Program-made: the position numbers and the translations under genes | The notes under the pieces: generated by a model | The model's database searches: none | What the model was told of the DNA's origin: nothing | Seen by the model: the letters and a program-made list of their open reading frames with translations, nothing else | Assembly: GCF_003464085.1 (NCBI RefSeq) | Contig: NZ_QSDR01000022.1 | Location: 1 to 64,000 of the forward strand | DNA from: Clostridium sp. AM58-1XD | Lineage (GTDB): Bacteria > Bacillota > Clostridia > Lachnospirales > Lachnospiraceae | DNA length: 64,000 nt | Direction of reading: 5' to 3' | Part shown: piece after piece, positions 25,474 to 36,469 of the stretch | Layout: the number at the start of each line of letters is the position of its first letter | Position numbering within the stretch: position 1 is the stretch's first letter

Positions 25474-26415
25474 CTAGAATAAATCTTTTTTTGAGAATAT
25501 AAAGGCCACCAGAAGCGAAATCACCGCCGCAAATACAAGAACAATGGCAAATCCCCACGGACTTTGGGAAAACGGCATGCCCGCCGGATTGACATTCATT
25601 CCGTAAAAGCTGGCCACCATAGTCGGTATGGACATGACGATGGTGATCGTCGCCAGAAATTTCATAACAATATTCAGGTTGTTGGAAATAACGGAAGCAA
25701 ATGCATCCATCATTCCACTCAGGATGCCGCTGTAAATATTAGCCATCTCAATTGCCTGCTTATTTTCGATGATAACATCTTCCAGCAGATCGGTGTCTTC
25801 CGGATACTTCTTTATTTTCTCATTTTTTAACAGTTTCTCCAGCACCACTTCGTTTGCACGGAGGGATGTGGTAAAATACACAAGGCTCTTCTCCAGTTCC
25901 AGCAGCTCAATCAGCTCCCTGTTCTTTGTGGACTGATGCAGCTTCTTTTCTATTACGGCACTCTTCTTGTCAATAATCCTCAGATATTGCAGATACTGAG
26001 AGGCATTCTTATAAAGCATTTGAAGAATAAACCGGGTTCTCATATTGGTATGGAAACCTCTGACGCGTCCATCCATAAATGCAGTAAGGACAGCCGTATC
26101 TTCCAGGCAGACCGTAATCAGTGCGCCCTCTGTCGTTATGATACCCATAGGAATCGTTTCATACCAGTCTTTTCCGTTCCGCTCCTCAATCAACGGTATA
26201 TCCACAACGATCAACGTATATTCATCTTCTGTTTCAATACGGGAACGCTCTTCCTCATCCAGCGGTGCCCGAAGATCGTCAGGATCAATGTGGAAATGTT
26301 CCGCAATCTCAAGTATCTCCGTCGCAGTTGGATCTGTCAGGGCAATCCAGCAGCCGCTCTCAATCTCATCTGTCTGATGGATAATTCCATCTTCTGTCCT
26401 AAAAATCCGAATCAT
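25474..26415 (-). CDS. corA: CorA-like divalent cation transporter
   Basis: A 313-residue protein of the CorA metal ion transporter family. The large N-terminal cytoplasmic domain ends in a long helix. The two C-terminal membrane helices carry the signature YGMNVNP at the pore mouth (about residue 278) and the KKDLF basic end. It mediates Mg2+ (or Co2+/Ni2+) influx as a pentamer. The gene follows a strong promoter with an unusually long leader of about 300 bases, and is followed closely by the rhomboid-like gene. Confidence 0.88.
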   Translation of the reverse strand: MIRIFRTEDGIIHQTDEIESGCWIALTDPTATEILEIAEHFHIDPDDLRAPLDEEERSRIETEDEYTLIVVDIPLIEERNGKDWYETIPMGIITTEGALITVCLEDTAVLTAFMDGRVRGFHTNMRTRFILQMLYKNASQYLQYLRIIDKKSAVIEKKLHQSTKNRELIELLELEKSLVYFTTSLRANEVVLEKLLKNEKIKKYPEDTDLLEDVIIENKQAIEMANIYSGILSGMMDAFASVISNNLNIVMKFLATITIVMSIPTMVASFYGMNVNPAGMPFSQSPWGFAIVLVFAAVISLLVAFIFSKKDLF

Positions 26416-26749
26416 ATCTTATCTTCCTTTCTTACGCATATATTCACCTGCGTACACAGAAAACCTGCAGCGCAGGTATCCGCTTTCGCACTTCCTCTGT
26501 AGTTTCCGCGTGATAACACGAGCCACCATCCATACCTGTCACTGTCCTTTCCTGCAGATTCTCTGCTTCCTGCCGGAAGCCTGCCCAGTCAGAGCCGGCT
26601 CTATGCCGGACGCTCTGCTGCCTGCTCATAACCGGCCGCCCGCCGTTAGGCTGCCGTTAAAATATGAATTCGTTTTGTTAAAAAAACATCACCATTATAA
26701 GCCGCATTGCGACAACTATCATTATAGTTTCAACAGGTTCGTTTGTCAA
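26416..26749 (-). promoter_or_regulatory. corA promoter and long structured leader
   Basis: Minus strand TTGACA (plus 26744-26749), 17-base spacer, TATAAT (plus 26721-26726), all consensus. The leader runs about 300 bases. Near its end one ACCTGC block (complement of 26472-26477) can pair with either of two GCAGGT blocks (complements of 26463-26468 and 26446-26451), giving mutually exclusive hairpins just ahead of the start codon. I do not recognise the M-box Mg2+ riboswitch in it. From 26750 to 27015 I see only the ribosome binding site of the next gene. Confidence 0.5.
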
Positions 26750-27015
26750 CGTATTCCTGGCCCTTTTTCCCATATTTTACACCGCTTTTCCGGCCGTCCG
26801 ACGCCATCTTTTACACCCGTCCTGTTACCGCATAATTCCCATAAAATCTACATTTTTTCACGTTTTTTTAACATACCTAACCAATTGTATTCTTCTATTT
26901 TTTATGTTAAACTGAATCCCGTATCATAGTTCTTTAAAGACTTAATTTACATAGAGAATTAAAACCCGGCATATCTTTCTTAATACAAAGGAGGAAGGGA
27001 TTTTCCCGCATTAGA

Positions 27016-30000
27016 ATGACCAATTTATTTAATTCATTAGGTATCGACATCGGTTCTACAACCGTAAAAATCGCCATTTTAAATTCAGAAAAGAAATTAC
27101 TGTTCGCAGACTATGAGCGCCATTTCGCCAATATTCAGGGCACGCTGGCTCTCCTTCTGAAACGGGCGTATGAAAAGCTTGGTCCTATCGGGTTCTGTCC
27201 TGTCATCACAGGTTCCGGCGGCCTTACTCTTTCAAAGCATCTCCATGTTCCGTTTGTTCAGGAGGTAGTCGCGGTAGCCTCAGCTCTGCAGACAGAAGCG
27301 CCCCAGACCGACGTTGCAATCGAACTCGGAGGCGAAGATGCGAAAATAATCTATTTCACAGGCGGTATCGACCAGCGTATGAACGGCATATGTGCCGGAG
27401 GAACCGGTTCCTTTATCGATCAGATGGCAAGTCTTCTGCAGACAGACGCAGCCGGACTCAACGAATATGCCAGAAATTACCAGGCAATCTATCCGATTGC
27501 AGCACGCTGCGGCGTATTTGCAAAATCAGATATTCAGCCATTGATTAACGAAGGCGCAACGAGGGAAGACCTGGCTGCCTCTATTTCCAGGCAGTCGTCA
27601 ACCAGACGATCAGCGGCCTTGCATGCGGCAAGCCGATTCGGGGCAACGTGGCGTTCCTGGGCGGTCCGCTTCATTTTCTATCTGAACTGCGTCAGGCTTT
27701 CATCCGTACGCTCCACCTGATTGGAGACCAGATCATCGCTCCTGAACATTCTCACCTGTTTGCTGCCATCGGTTCAGCGATGAACAGCGAAGGCGAAGGC
27801 TCTTTAACCATTGAAGAGATGATCGACCGGCTGGAGAATGGAATTCAGATGGAATTTGAAGTAAAGCGTATGGATCCGCTCTTCACGGACGAAGAGGATT
27901 TTCGCCGTTTTATTTCACGTCATGAAAACCACTGTGTCAAGAAGGCTGATTTATCCACGTACGAAGGAAACTGTTACCTGGCATTGACGCCGGTTCCACC
28001 ACTACAAAGGTAGCTCTTGTCGGCGAAGACGGCTCACTTTTATACAGTTTTTACAGCAACAACAACGGCAGCCCTCTGGCTACGGCCATCCGCGCCATGA
28101 AGGAAATCAGCGAACAGCTTCCTGAAAATGCAAAAATCGTCTATTCCTGCTCCACCGGTTATGGAGAAGCCCTTTTAAAGGCAGCATTCATGATGGATGA
28201 AGGAGAAGTCGAGACGATTTCCCACTACTATGCCGCCGCCTTCTTTGAACCGGATGTAGACTGCATCCTGGATATCGGCGGACAGGACATGAAATGTATC
28301 CGCATCAAGAACGGCACTGTTGACAGCGTGCAGTTAAACGAAGCATGTTCTTCCGGCTGCGGCTCCTTCATTGAAACCTTTGCTAAATCTTTGAATTACA
28401 GTGTGGAGGATTTTGCTAAAGAAGCCCTCTTTGCAAAAAATCCCACTGACCTCGGAACCCGCTGCACCGTTTTTATGAATTCCAACGTAAAACAGGCGCA
28501 GAAGGAAGGCGCTTCCGTTGCCGACATTTCGGCAGGTCTTGCATATTCCGTTATTAAAAATGCTTTATTTAAGGTCATTAAAATAACAAATGCTTCCGAC
28601 CTGGGTCAGCACGTCGTCGTTCAGGGCGGTACGTTCTACAATAACGCCGTACTCCGCAGCTTTGAGAAAATAGCGGAATGTGAAGCGGTGCGTCCTGACA
28701 TCGCCGGAATTATGGGAGCGTTCGGCGCTGCGCTGATAGCCAGAGAACGCTATTCTGCAGTGAAACCGTCTTCCATGCTTCCTATGGAGAAAATACTCGG
28801 TTTGAAATATACAACATCCATGTCCCGCTGTAAGGGCTGTACGAACCACTGCGTTCTGACCATCAACCAGTTCAGCGGCGGACGCCATTTTATCAGCGGA
28901 AACCGCTGTGAGCGCGGCCTGGGTAAGGAAAAGCTGACAAAGGATGTTCCGAATTTATTCGCCTATAAATACCACCGCATGTTCGGCTATGATCCCCTTT
29001 CACCGGATCTGGCGGCCCGCGGCACCATCGGTATCCCGCGCGTGCTCAACATGTATGAAAATTACCCGTTCTGGGCTGTATTCTTTAAAGAACTGGGCTT
29101 CCGTCTCGTACTTTCGCCCCAGTCCACGAAGCAGCTTTACGAGCTGGGTATAGAATCCATCCCCAGCGAGTCCGAATGCTATCCTGCAAAGCTCGTCCAC
29201 GGCCATATCTCATGGCTGATCTCCCAGGGAGTAAAGACGATCTTCTATCCGTGCGTGCCTTATGAAAGGAATGAAACCCCGGAAGCAGGAAATCACTACA
29301 ACTGCCCGATGGTAACCTCCTATGCGGAGAACATCAAAAACAATATGGAAGAGCTGAAGGAAAAGGATATCCGCTTCCTGAACCCCTTCATGGCATTTAC
29401 AAATGAAGAGATTCTTACCAGGCAGTTATGCATTGAAATCCCTAAGGAATTCGATATCCCATCGGATGAAGTCAGAACGGCTGCCCACAAAGCGTGGGAA
29501 GAGCTTACGGCTTCCCGGATGGATATGCAGAAAAAAGGCGAAGAGGTCCTTCAGTATCTGGAAGAAAACAACCGGCAGGGAATCGTCCTCGCAGGCCGTC
29601 CTTACCATATCGATCCTGAGATCAATCACGGCATACCGGAATTAATTACTTCCTATGGATTTGCAGTCCTTACGGAAGATGCCGTTTCGCATCTGGGTAC
29701 TCCGGAACGTCCGCTCATCGTAACGGACCAGTGGATGTATCACAGCCGCCTTTACCGGGCTGCCGATGTTGTGAAACATAACAGCCGCCTGAATATGATT
29801 CAGCTGAATTCCTTCGGCTGCGGCCTGGATGCCGTCACTACGGATCAGGTAAATGATATCCTTACAGCCTCCGGAAAAATCTATACGGTTTTAAAGATCG
29901 ATGAAGTGAATAACCTGGGTGCTGCCAGAATCCGTATCCGCTCTCTGATTTCTTCCCTGCGTGTGCGCGATAAAAAGCACTTTACTCACAAGGTTGTTTC

Positions 30001-31252
30001 CAGCGCATACAACCGTACGGAATTTACAAAAGATATGCGCAAAGGGTATACGCTTCTGTGTCCTGATATGTCACCGATCCATTTTGAACTTCTGGAACCG
30101 GCGATCCGCACCTTTGGCTATAATATCAGGGTACTTCAGAATTCCAACCGTTCCGCAATCGATACCGGGCTTAAATATGTAAATAACGACGCCTGCTATC
30201 CGTCCCTAATCGTGATCGGACAGATGATGGAAGCTCTGCTTTCAGGAGAATATGACCTGGATCACACCGCCGTTCTCATGAGCCAGACAGGCGGCGGCTG
30301 CCGCGCTTCCAATTACATAGGCTTCATACGCCGTGCGCTGGAAAAAGCCGGCATGCCTCAGGTTCCCGTTATTTCAGTCAATGCCAACGGCATGGAAACG
30401 AATTCCGGATTTTCCATTACGCCGCTCCTGCTGACGAAAGCCATGCAGGCCGTCGTATACGGAGATATCTTTATGAGAGTTCTCTATGCGACAAGACCGT
30501 ATGAATCCGTTCCTGGTTCTGCCAACGCCCTTCATGAAAAATGGAAAGAGCGGTGTAAACGGTCGCTCTCCAAAAAGGCGCCGGCAATGATGGAATTTTC
30601 AAAAAATATACGCGGTATTATCCGTGATTTTGACAACCTGCCGAGAAAGAACATTCAGAAGCCTAAGGTGGGCGTCGTTGGTGAGATTCTTGTCAAATTC
30701 TCACCACTGGCCAATAACCACATTGTAGAGCTCCTGGAATCAGAAGGTGCCGAAGCCGTTGTGCCGGATCTTCTGGACTTTCTTTTATACAGCTTCTACA
30801 ACAGCAATTTCAAGGCTGAGAATCTGGGCGGGAAGCGCTCGACAGCAAGGCTCTGCAACATCGCGATTTCCCTGCTGGAATACTTCCGCAGAACGTCCCG
30901 CAATGAGCTGAAAGCAAGCAGACATTTTACCGCACCGGCCAACATCGACCAGCTGGCCGACATGGCGAAAAATTTCGTTTCCCTTGGCAATCAGACAGGT
31001 GAAGGATGGTTCCTGACAGGTGAAATGCTGGAGCTGATCCACAGCGGCGTACATAATATTGTCTGCACCCAGCCGTTTGGCTGCCTGCCTAACCACATCG
31101 TAGGTAAGGGCGTGATTAAAGAACTCCGACGCCACTATCCGACAGCCAACATTATCGCAGTTGACTACGATCCCGGCGCAAGCGAGGTCAATCAGCTGAA
31201 CAGAATCAAGCTTATGCTTTCAACCGCACATAAAAATGTAAAAGAGGCGTAA
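27016..31252 (+). CDS. 2-hydroxyacyl-CoA dehydratase activase-like giant protein (two frameshifts)
   Basis: About 1412 residues after repair. Two ASKHA ATPase domains of the BcrAD/BadFG activase family come first: [10 protein letters not shown] and [12 protein letters not shown] in domain 1; after residue 315 [10 protein letters not shown] and [12 protein letters not shown] in domain 2. A cysteine-rich region follows (RCKGCTNHC and GNRCERG), then a DUF2229-like part and a C-terminal region like the dehydratase D component. Such proteins couple ATP hydrolysis to one-electron reduction through an Fe-S cluster. Breaks lie at 27584-27586 (TTTT read as TTT) and 27980 (GGG read as GG). AAGGAGG lies unusually far (about 20 bases) from the ATG, with a small GGGA/TCCC hairpin between. 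No dehydratase alpha/beta genes are nearby. Confidence 0.85.
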
Positions 31253-31254
31253 GT

Positions 31255-31311
31255 AAAAAAATCCCCCATGGTTCCGAGGCAGTGGCCAAGTCACCATGGG
31301 GGATTTTTTTC
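31255..31311 (+). terminator. Terminator of the activase-like gene
   Basis: A perfect 13-bp stem AAATCCCCCATGG (31259-31271) / CCATGGGGGATTT is followed by a T-run. It is probably bidirectional. Confidence 0.9.
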
Positions 31312-31399
31312 TCTTTGGACGAGGAACGGGAAGCGGATTACCATCAGGGATATTTTTCCTTTTATGGATGGCGATGTCTGCTTCAGCAGATATATCCGT

Positions 31400-32889
31400 T
31401 TAGTCTTCTATTGGTTTTGCACCCCAGAATATTCTAAGTGTCCTTTCATCTGATGGTTTCGTAGACATACTAATTACAATACAGGCAATTAAAGAGGCAG
31501 CTAGTCCTACCATAATCGGGTCCATTCCCATTGCCAATGGGGTATAAAACTTTTTTCCTATCATGTAAATAATAATACCTGATATCATCCCGCCAATTGC
31601 GCCCCACTGGTTCATACGTGTCCAATATAGTCCTAACAACATGGGCCAGAAAAATCCTGCTGCAAGTCCTCCTGTCGCGAACATTATTATCCATTCCAAT
31701 TGACTTGGCGGGTTTAATGCCATTACAAATACTATAATTCCACATATTAGTGTAACTAATATCGTTATACTTTTTTGAGTATTCGGAGCAGCAGAAGGGC
31801 GTAATTTCTTATAAAGATTTTTGACGATTGTACACTGATTGCCAGTAGCATAGCTGCAATGGTTGACTGTGCCGCCGCACAGGCGCCTGAAATTGTTAAG
31901 CCCGCCAGAACCGGATGCAAAACAGTTGCCGCCATCAAAGGAGTGGTATGGTCCGCAACGTCTAATGCTCCAAAAATTCCGACGGATGCCAAACCGGAAA
32001 AGTTCATGGAAATAGACCAGATTGGGGTACATACGCAGGCAACAAATATAGCTCTGTGCAGTGTTTTTGTATCCTTATATGTTAAACACCCTAAAGCCCC
32101 ATGCGGCATTGCCAGATAAATAATTCCAAACATTACCCACAGAGACAGCATCCACCACATGCTGTCAGTTGTTGGATTTACAAACGTCGGATCAAAAGCC
32201 TCAAGGCTCCGGAATATAGATTCCATTCCTCCCGCATAATGTACGGCTCCGATTCCCAGGGCAAGTGCTCCAATCGTCATAACTGTTCCCTGTAAAATTG
32301 AAGCAAGGCCGGCTCCACGTATCCCCCCTAACGTCGAATATGCTATAACTACCACAGCAAACAGAATTATTGCCACCTTATAATCCAAACCGGTGATAAC
32401 TTCCAGCATTCTGGCGCCGCCTATAAATTGAGATGAGCAATAGCAAAGAAGGAATATCACAATCGCAAATGAACCAATACTCAAAATAATCTTATTGTTA
32501 TTATATCTTGCCATGAAAACATCCATATAAGTATCTGCATTGATTCTTCTGGCAATTATACCTAACTTTTTCCCTACAGTTCCAATTGTGTTAACACCTA
32601 TAAACACGAAGCTAAAAAAATTCATTAATGAATAACTTATACCACGGGCATTATCCATTCCAGGACCACCAATAAATGTTCCTCCGCTGCAGATTCCGGC
32701 AGCAGTGATAAATGCCAACATTAAGACGCCAGTCTTACGGCCTCCGGTAAAAAATTCATCCACATAATTTTTACTTGATATTTTCGACATACTCTTTCCT
32801 GAAAGAAAAGCAATGGCAATCAGAAAAATCGTATAGACAACAAATGTAATCGTGACTATCATTTTTATTTTTCCTGAAATAATATTCAT
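31400..32889 (-). CDS. Sodium:solute symporter family protein (one frameshift)
   Basis: An SSS-family Na+-coupled symporter, about 496 residues after repair and about 13 membrane helices. Family features include the DEFFTGGRKTG segment after helix 1, AYSTLGGIRGAGLA in the sodium-site region and GACAAAQSTIAAMLLA later. It resembles the pantothenate/proline branch (PanF/PutP). The frame breaks at 31833: the codon order ISGTIVKN needs GG where one G is present on the coding strand. It starts with a four-base ATGA overlap with the YhdT-like gene. That pairing is typical of pantothenate-type symporters. The substrate may be different here, perhaps a product of the neighbouring M19 protein. Confidence 0.82.
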
Positions 32890-33173
32890 TCCCTCTCCTC
32901 CTCGTCAACATATGCATCAATACTCATGTTCTTAAAATATTTAAAGCACAAAAATGCCAGCAACACAAAAAATACAGCAACTGTAACAAGCAGCGCAAAA
33001 AACCAGCTTGGAAAACCCATTATAAAACGATACTCGGACAACGGCTTCCCTCCAAAACCATACGCAATTATAAACATTGTAACTGTGTATGCTATTTGAA
33101 AAAGGAATGCAATAATCATTTCTTTTTTACAGATTTTAAAACGATTGTCAACCTCAAACGGTAATTTATCCAT
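32886..33173 (-). CDS. YhdT-like small membrane protein (symporter partner)
   Basis: A 95-residue protein with two membrane helices (about 20-42 and 55-78) around a GFPSWFFALLV loop, and an acidic end. It fits the YhdT/DUF997 family, which is encoded immediately before PanF-type sodium symporters and thought to be an accessory subunit. The ATG at 33173 follows AAGGAGG at ideal spacing; an in-frame ATG at 33197 does not. Its stop overlaps the symporter start by four bases, indicating translational coupling. Confidence 0.75.
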   Translation of the reverse strand: MDKLPFEVDNRFKICKKEMIIAFLFQIAYTVTMFIIAYGFGGKPLSEYRFIMGFPSWFFALLVTVAVFFVLLAFLCFKYFKNMSIDAYVDEEERE

Positions 33174-33193
33174 ACAGCCCCTCCTTGTGATTA

Positions 33194-34198
33194 TCACCAG
33201 ACTTCATTTAAGACTCTAATATAGTTTTCACCAAGAATTTTCTTAATGTCACTGTCAGCGTAACCCCTTGCCTTTAATGCAGGTACGATATTGGGCATCA
33301 TATCAGGGATTTCAATTTCTTTCGGAAAATGATACGGCGGCGGCGGATATGTCTTGGGCGACCATTGTCCGGTTTCTATCCTGTATGTATATTCTTTCAT
33401 GGCTACATCGTCAGGAATTACTCCCGCCATCGATTCGCAATAATCCAGCCCTATACAAATATGATCGATACCTATTAATTTTGTATAATAATCAATATGG
33501 TCGATCAGTTGATTTATGTCGGGCTGACGGCTGTCTGACACAAATGTCGGAAAACCGTTTATACCAATTACGCCTCCCATTTTAGCAATTTTGATAACCT
33601 GTTCATCCTTTAGATTTCTTGGTGAATGATGAACATTATAAGGATTTCCGTGACTGAAAATACACGGTTTATCCGACACTTCCATAGCTTCCATCGTTGT
33701 TCTATACCCAGTGTGAGCAAGGTCTACAACAATTCCCAAACGGTTCATTTCCTTAATTACCTTCTCGCCAAAAATACTAAGGCCTCCATTCGAAGGTTCT
33801 TCGCATCCATCTCCTACTGCATTTTTTTTGTTATAGCATAAAAGTATCTGACGCAGCCCGAGACGGTAATAGATCTCTAAAAGGCTTATATCGGACTGAA
33901 TATGATTGGTCCCCTGAAATGAAAAAATTATTCCCAGCTTTTTTTCTTTTTTTGCCTTATAGATGTCATCCACTTTAAGCACCTGCAGCAAGCGTTCATC
34001 CTTGTTGATCCGGTCATACCATTCAGCTATTCCTTTGATTGTTTCTGGTAAATAACCTGTCACAGGAAAAATAGTGGCGCCGATTGCAGTTAAGCGGCCA
34101 TTGATGAAATGTCTATATTTATCTCCAACCGTTGCAAGCGGCGCACAGGTATCGATAATTATTGATTCATCATATAACCGATCCTCTGTTACTTCCAT
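33194..34198 (-). CDS. M19 (membrane dipeptidase-like) family protein with altered metal site
   Basis: A 334-residue renal-dipeptidase-type amidohydrolase fold. Later metal-binding blocks are intact: VVDLAHTG, IFSHGNPYNVHHSPRN and ICIGLDYCE. The N-terminal HxD pair expected in the first strand is replaced (IIIDTCAPLA), and the bridging Glu strand reads FSFQGTN instead of an EG pair. The alpha metal site is therefore probably lost or altered. The substrate may be a dipeptide-like or other amide compound. I use ATG 34198 after AAGGAGGGGG; a longer frame to 34282 has no ribosome binding site. It is co-directional with the YhdT and symporter genes, so it likely acts on the imported solute. Confidence 0.75.
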   Translation of the reverse strand: MEVTEDRLYDESIIIDTCAPLATVGDKYRHFINGRLTAIGATIFPVTGYLPETIKGIAEWYDRINKDERLLQVLKVDDIYKAKKEKKLGIIFSFQGTNHIQSDISLLEIYYRLGLRQILLCYNKKNAVGDGCEEPSNGGLSIFGEKVIKEMNRLGIVVDLAHTGYRTTMEAMEVSDKPCIFSHGNPYNVHHSPRNLKDEQVIKIAKMGGVIGINGFPTFVSDSRQPDINQLIDHIDYYTKLIGIDHICIGLDYCESMAGVIPDDVAMKEYTYRIETGQWSPKTYPPPPYHFPKEIEIPDMMPNIVPALKARGYADSDIKKILGENYIRVLNEVW

Positions 34199-34345
34199 AG
34201 TATCCCCCTCCTTTTCTGACATTCTCGTTAACAATTTCATTATAACAATGGGCATGTTTATAATAAAGCGACAGTTTTTCACTTACATCATGAAAAAAAA
34301 TCAAGTCTGAAACCTCTACATTTTGTATTAGTTCCAGACTTTCTA

Positions 34346-35218
34346 CTATATCTCAACTATCATTTTTTTTACGTAATCAATAAACTTTCGAGCAGCAGGC
34401 GAAGCTTTTTCCAGGGATGGTAGAGCTATACTCATTGTTATATATCTTGGCGGATCTAATGGCTTTTTTACAACATTAGAAACCATTCCTTTTGTAATTA
34501 GTTCATTCATGATACTGATTCCTAACCCACATTCTATCATTGAAATAGTCGAATAATTATCCATCGTCGAAAAACTTATATCCGGTGTCACACGCGCTTC
34601 CCGAAGTAATTGAGCCGTATCATAGTCCTGCCCCAATGCAGGCATTATAAAAGGCTCTCCTTCACATGCGCTTATTGGATATGACTTCTTATTTGCATAC
34701 GGATGATCAGGCGGAAGCACGGCAAGCATTGGATCATCTTTCAATGGTATCCAATCTCTTTTGATCTGAGGCTGATAACTATAAACACAAAAATCCACGC
34801 GATTTTCATCTAACCAAGTCTCCAACTCCTGCCGCACACCTTCCATTGTCCGTATCTTGATATGAGGATAATCGGCCTGAAATGCTTTTATAATTCTTGG
34901 AAGCCAGTGAATGGATATGCTTGCATATGTACCGATTGTCACAGTGCCTGTCTCTAAACCACAGATTTCTGAAACAACCTGTTCAAGTTGATTATCCCAT
35001 TTTATCAATTCACGCAAAATAGGCAATATTTTAACACAATTATCCGTAGGCTTAACCCCTGAATGGCCGCGTACAAGCAGCTGAAATCCAACTTCTCGGT
35101 CCAGACTATTCATCATGTGGCTTATTGCCGATGGTGTATACCCCAGTTCGTCTGCTACTTTTGAAAAGCTGCCATAATCAACTGCCTTAAGCAGAACTTC
35201 ACATTTTTTTAAATCCAT
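34346..35218 (-). CDS. LysR family transcriptional regulator
   Basis: A 290-residue regulator. The winged helix comes first (residues 1-60: SFSKVADELGYTPSAISHMMNSLDREVGFQLLVR in two blocks), then a periplasmic-binding-protein-like effector domain with VTIGTYASISIHWLPRII near residue 95. It diverges from the EamA gene across 123 AT-rich bases and lies upstream of the M19/symporter genes on the same strand. It could control either or both. LysR proteins usually act on the divergent gene, so the exporter is the first candidate target. Confidence 0.9.
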   Translation of the reverse strand: MDLKKCEVLLKAVDYGSFSKVADELGYTPSAISHMMNSLDREVGFQLLVRGHSGVKPTDNCVKILPILRELIKWDNQLEQVVSEICGLETGTVTIGTYASISIHWLPRIIKAFQADYPHIKIRTMEGVRQELETWLDENRVDFCVYSYQPQIKRDWIPLKDDPMLAVLPPDHPYANKKSYPISACEGEPFIMPALGQDYDTAQLLREARVTPDISFSTMDNYSTISMIECGLGISIMNELITKGMVSNVVKKPLDPPRYITMSIALPSLEKASPAARKFIDYVKKMIVEI

Positions 35219-35341
35219 TTGAGCTCCTCCTTATGTGAAAAATTGTCACGTTCTATATTAACAAATGTCGTTTTACTAAAAACATTCTCTACTATATACT
35301 TATATTAACAGGCTACTAACACAATAAATAGGGAGTATTGT

Positions 35342-36259
35342 ATGAACTCAAAATATTATTCTAAAGATTTAAATCATATTAAATCAACAATTATGATTAT
35401 TGCAGCTTCTATCTTGTGGGGTATAATTGGACTATTTACAAGGCCTTTATATTCTGAAGGCTTCACCGCAATACAGCTTACAGCAGCGCGATGTGTTATT
35501 TCCGCCCTCTTCTTGCTGTTTTTCACCCTGTTTTTTGACAAACACAAGCTTGATATCAGATTAAGGGACACAGGTTATTTTATCGGTACTGGTATATTTA
35601 GCATTATCTTTTTTAATATTTGCTATTTTATTACCATTCAATTATCAACATTATCAGTCGCATCTATTTTATTGTATACTGCTCCATATTTTACTGTAAT
35701 TATTTCGTATTTTTTATTTCATGAGCCGTTAACTCGATATAAAATATTATCTATCCTATTATCTTTTACTGGGTGTGTATTAATTGCAGGCTTAGATCAT
35801 ATGCATAGCAGTACCGTCCAGATGCTTGCTGTAATTACAGGTATAGGATCAGGAATCGGTTATTCTTTATTCACTATCCTAAGTCATATGATCCTAAAAA
35901 AGTATTCCCCTATAACGGTCAATGTTTACACTTTTATTTTTGCTTCCATATGTATTTTACCTGCTGCAAACATAAATTCATGCATAAACTTAATAAAAGG
36001 AAATCATCAGATACTATATAACCTACTCTCTCTAGGTATTATATCCACTGCAATTCCATTTTTATTATATACAAAAGGACTGCAATATATGGAAACTGGA
36101 AAAGCCTCTATTCTTGCATTTATCGAACCTTTGGTAGCTTCGCTAATCGGTTCTGCAATATTTAAAGAAACCTTTACATTTAAAAACTTGGCAGGAATAT
36201 TTTTAATCGTAATCTCTGTCCTATTATTAAATATCAAATTTAAAGATAAATATGAATGA
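35342..36259 (+). CDS. EamA family drug/metabolite exporter (DMT superfamily)
   Basis: A 305-residue protein with ten predicted membrane helices arranged as two EamA repeats. SILWGIIGLFTRP in helix 1 and TAARCVISALFLL in helix 2 are typical, and the second repeat starts near residue 155 and includes FIEPLVASLIGSAIF. It belongs to the DMT transporters that export amino acids or metabolites. Codon use is noticeably AT-rich, as for the whole 31.4-36.3 kb island. The divergent LysR gene suggests inducer-dependent expression. Confidence 0.88.
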   Translation: MNSKYYSKDLNHIKSTIMIIAASILWGIIGLFTRPLYSEGFTAIQLTAARCVISALFLLFFTLFFDKHKLDIRLRDTGYFIGTGIFSIIFFNICYFITIQLSTLSVASILLYTAPYFTVIISYFLFHEPLTRYKILSILLSFTGCVLIAGLDHMHSSTVQMLAVITGIGSGIGYSLFTILSHMILKKYSPITVNVYTFIFASICILPAANINSCINLIKGNHQILYNLLSLGIISTAIPFLLYTKGLQYMETGKASILAFIEPLVASLIGSAIFKETFTFKNLAGIFLIVISVLLLNIKFKDKYE

Positions 36260-36290
36260 TTTCCTACCGTTAGTGTAATTGTCAAATAAA

Positions 36291-36323
36291 ATATGGGGAC
36301 TTGAATAAATCAAGTCCCCATAT
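36291..36323. terminator. Palindromic terminator between the EamA exporter gene and glyA
   Basis: A perfect 14-bp stem ATATGGGGACTTGA (36291-36304) / TCAAGTCCCCATAT (36310-36323) with a 5-base loop lies between convergent genes. The T-run is weak. Confidence 0.7.
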
Positions 36324-36469
36324 AACTGGTTTAGAAATAATCTGTCGATAATAGCTGCTTTTTTTCAGACGCATAACTATTCTTTTATAGCCCTCATACC
36401 AGATTCAGTGGTAACCTGGCTGCCATCTTAAAACAATGTCTGACACCAAAGGCATATCTGTCCTACTAT

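Noticed and set aside
26416-26720. M-box Mg2+ riboswitch before corA
   Set aside because: The conserved GTTAGGTGAGGCTCC-like opening and the matching downstream core were looked for on the minus strand and not found.
31400-36300. Prophage or integrative element in the AT-rich island
   Set aside because: No integrase, phage structural gene or attachment repeat is visible; composition alone is not enough.
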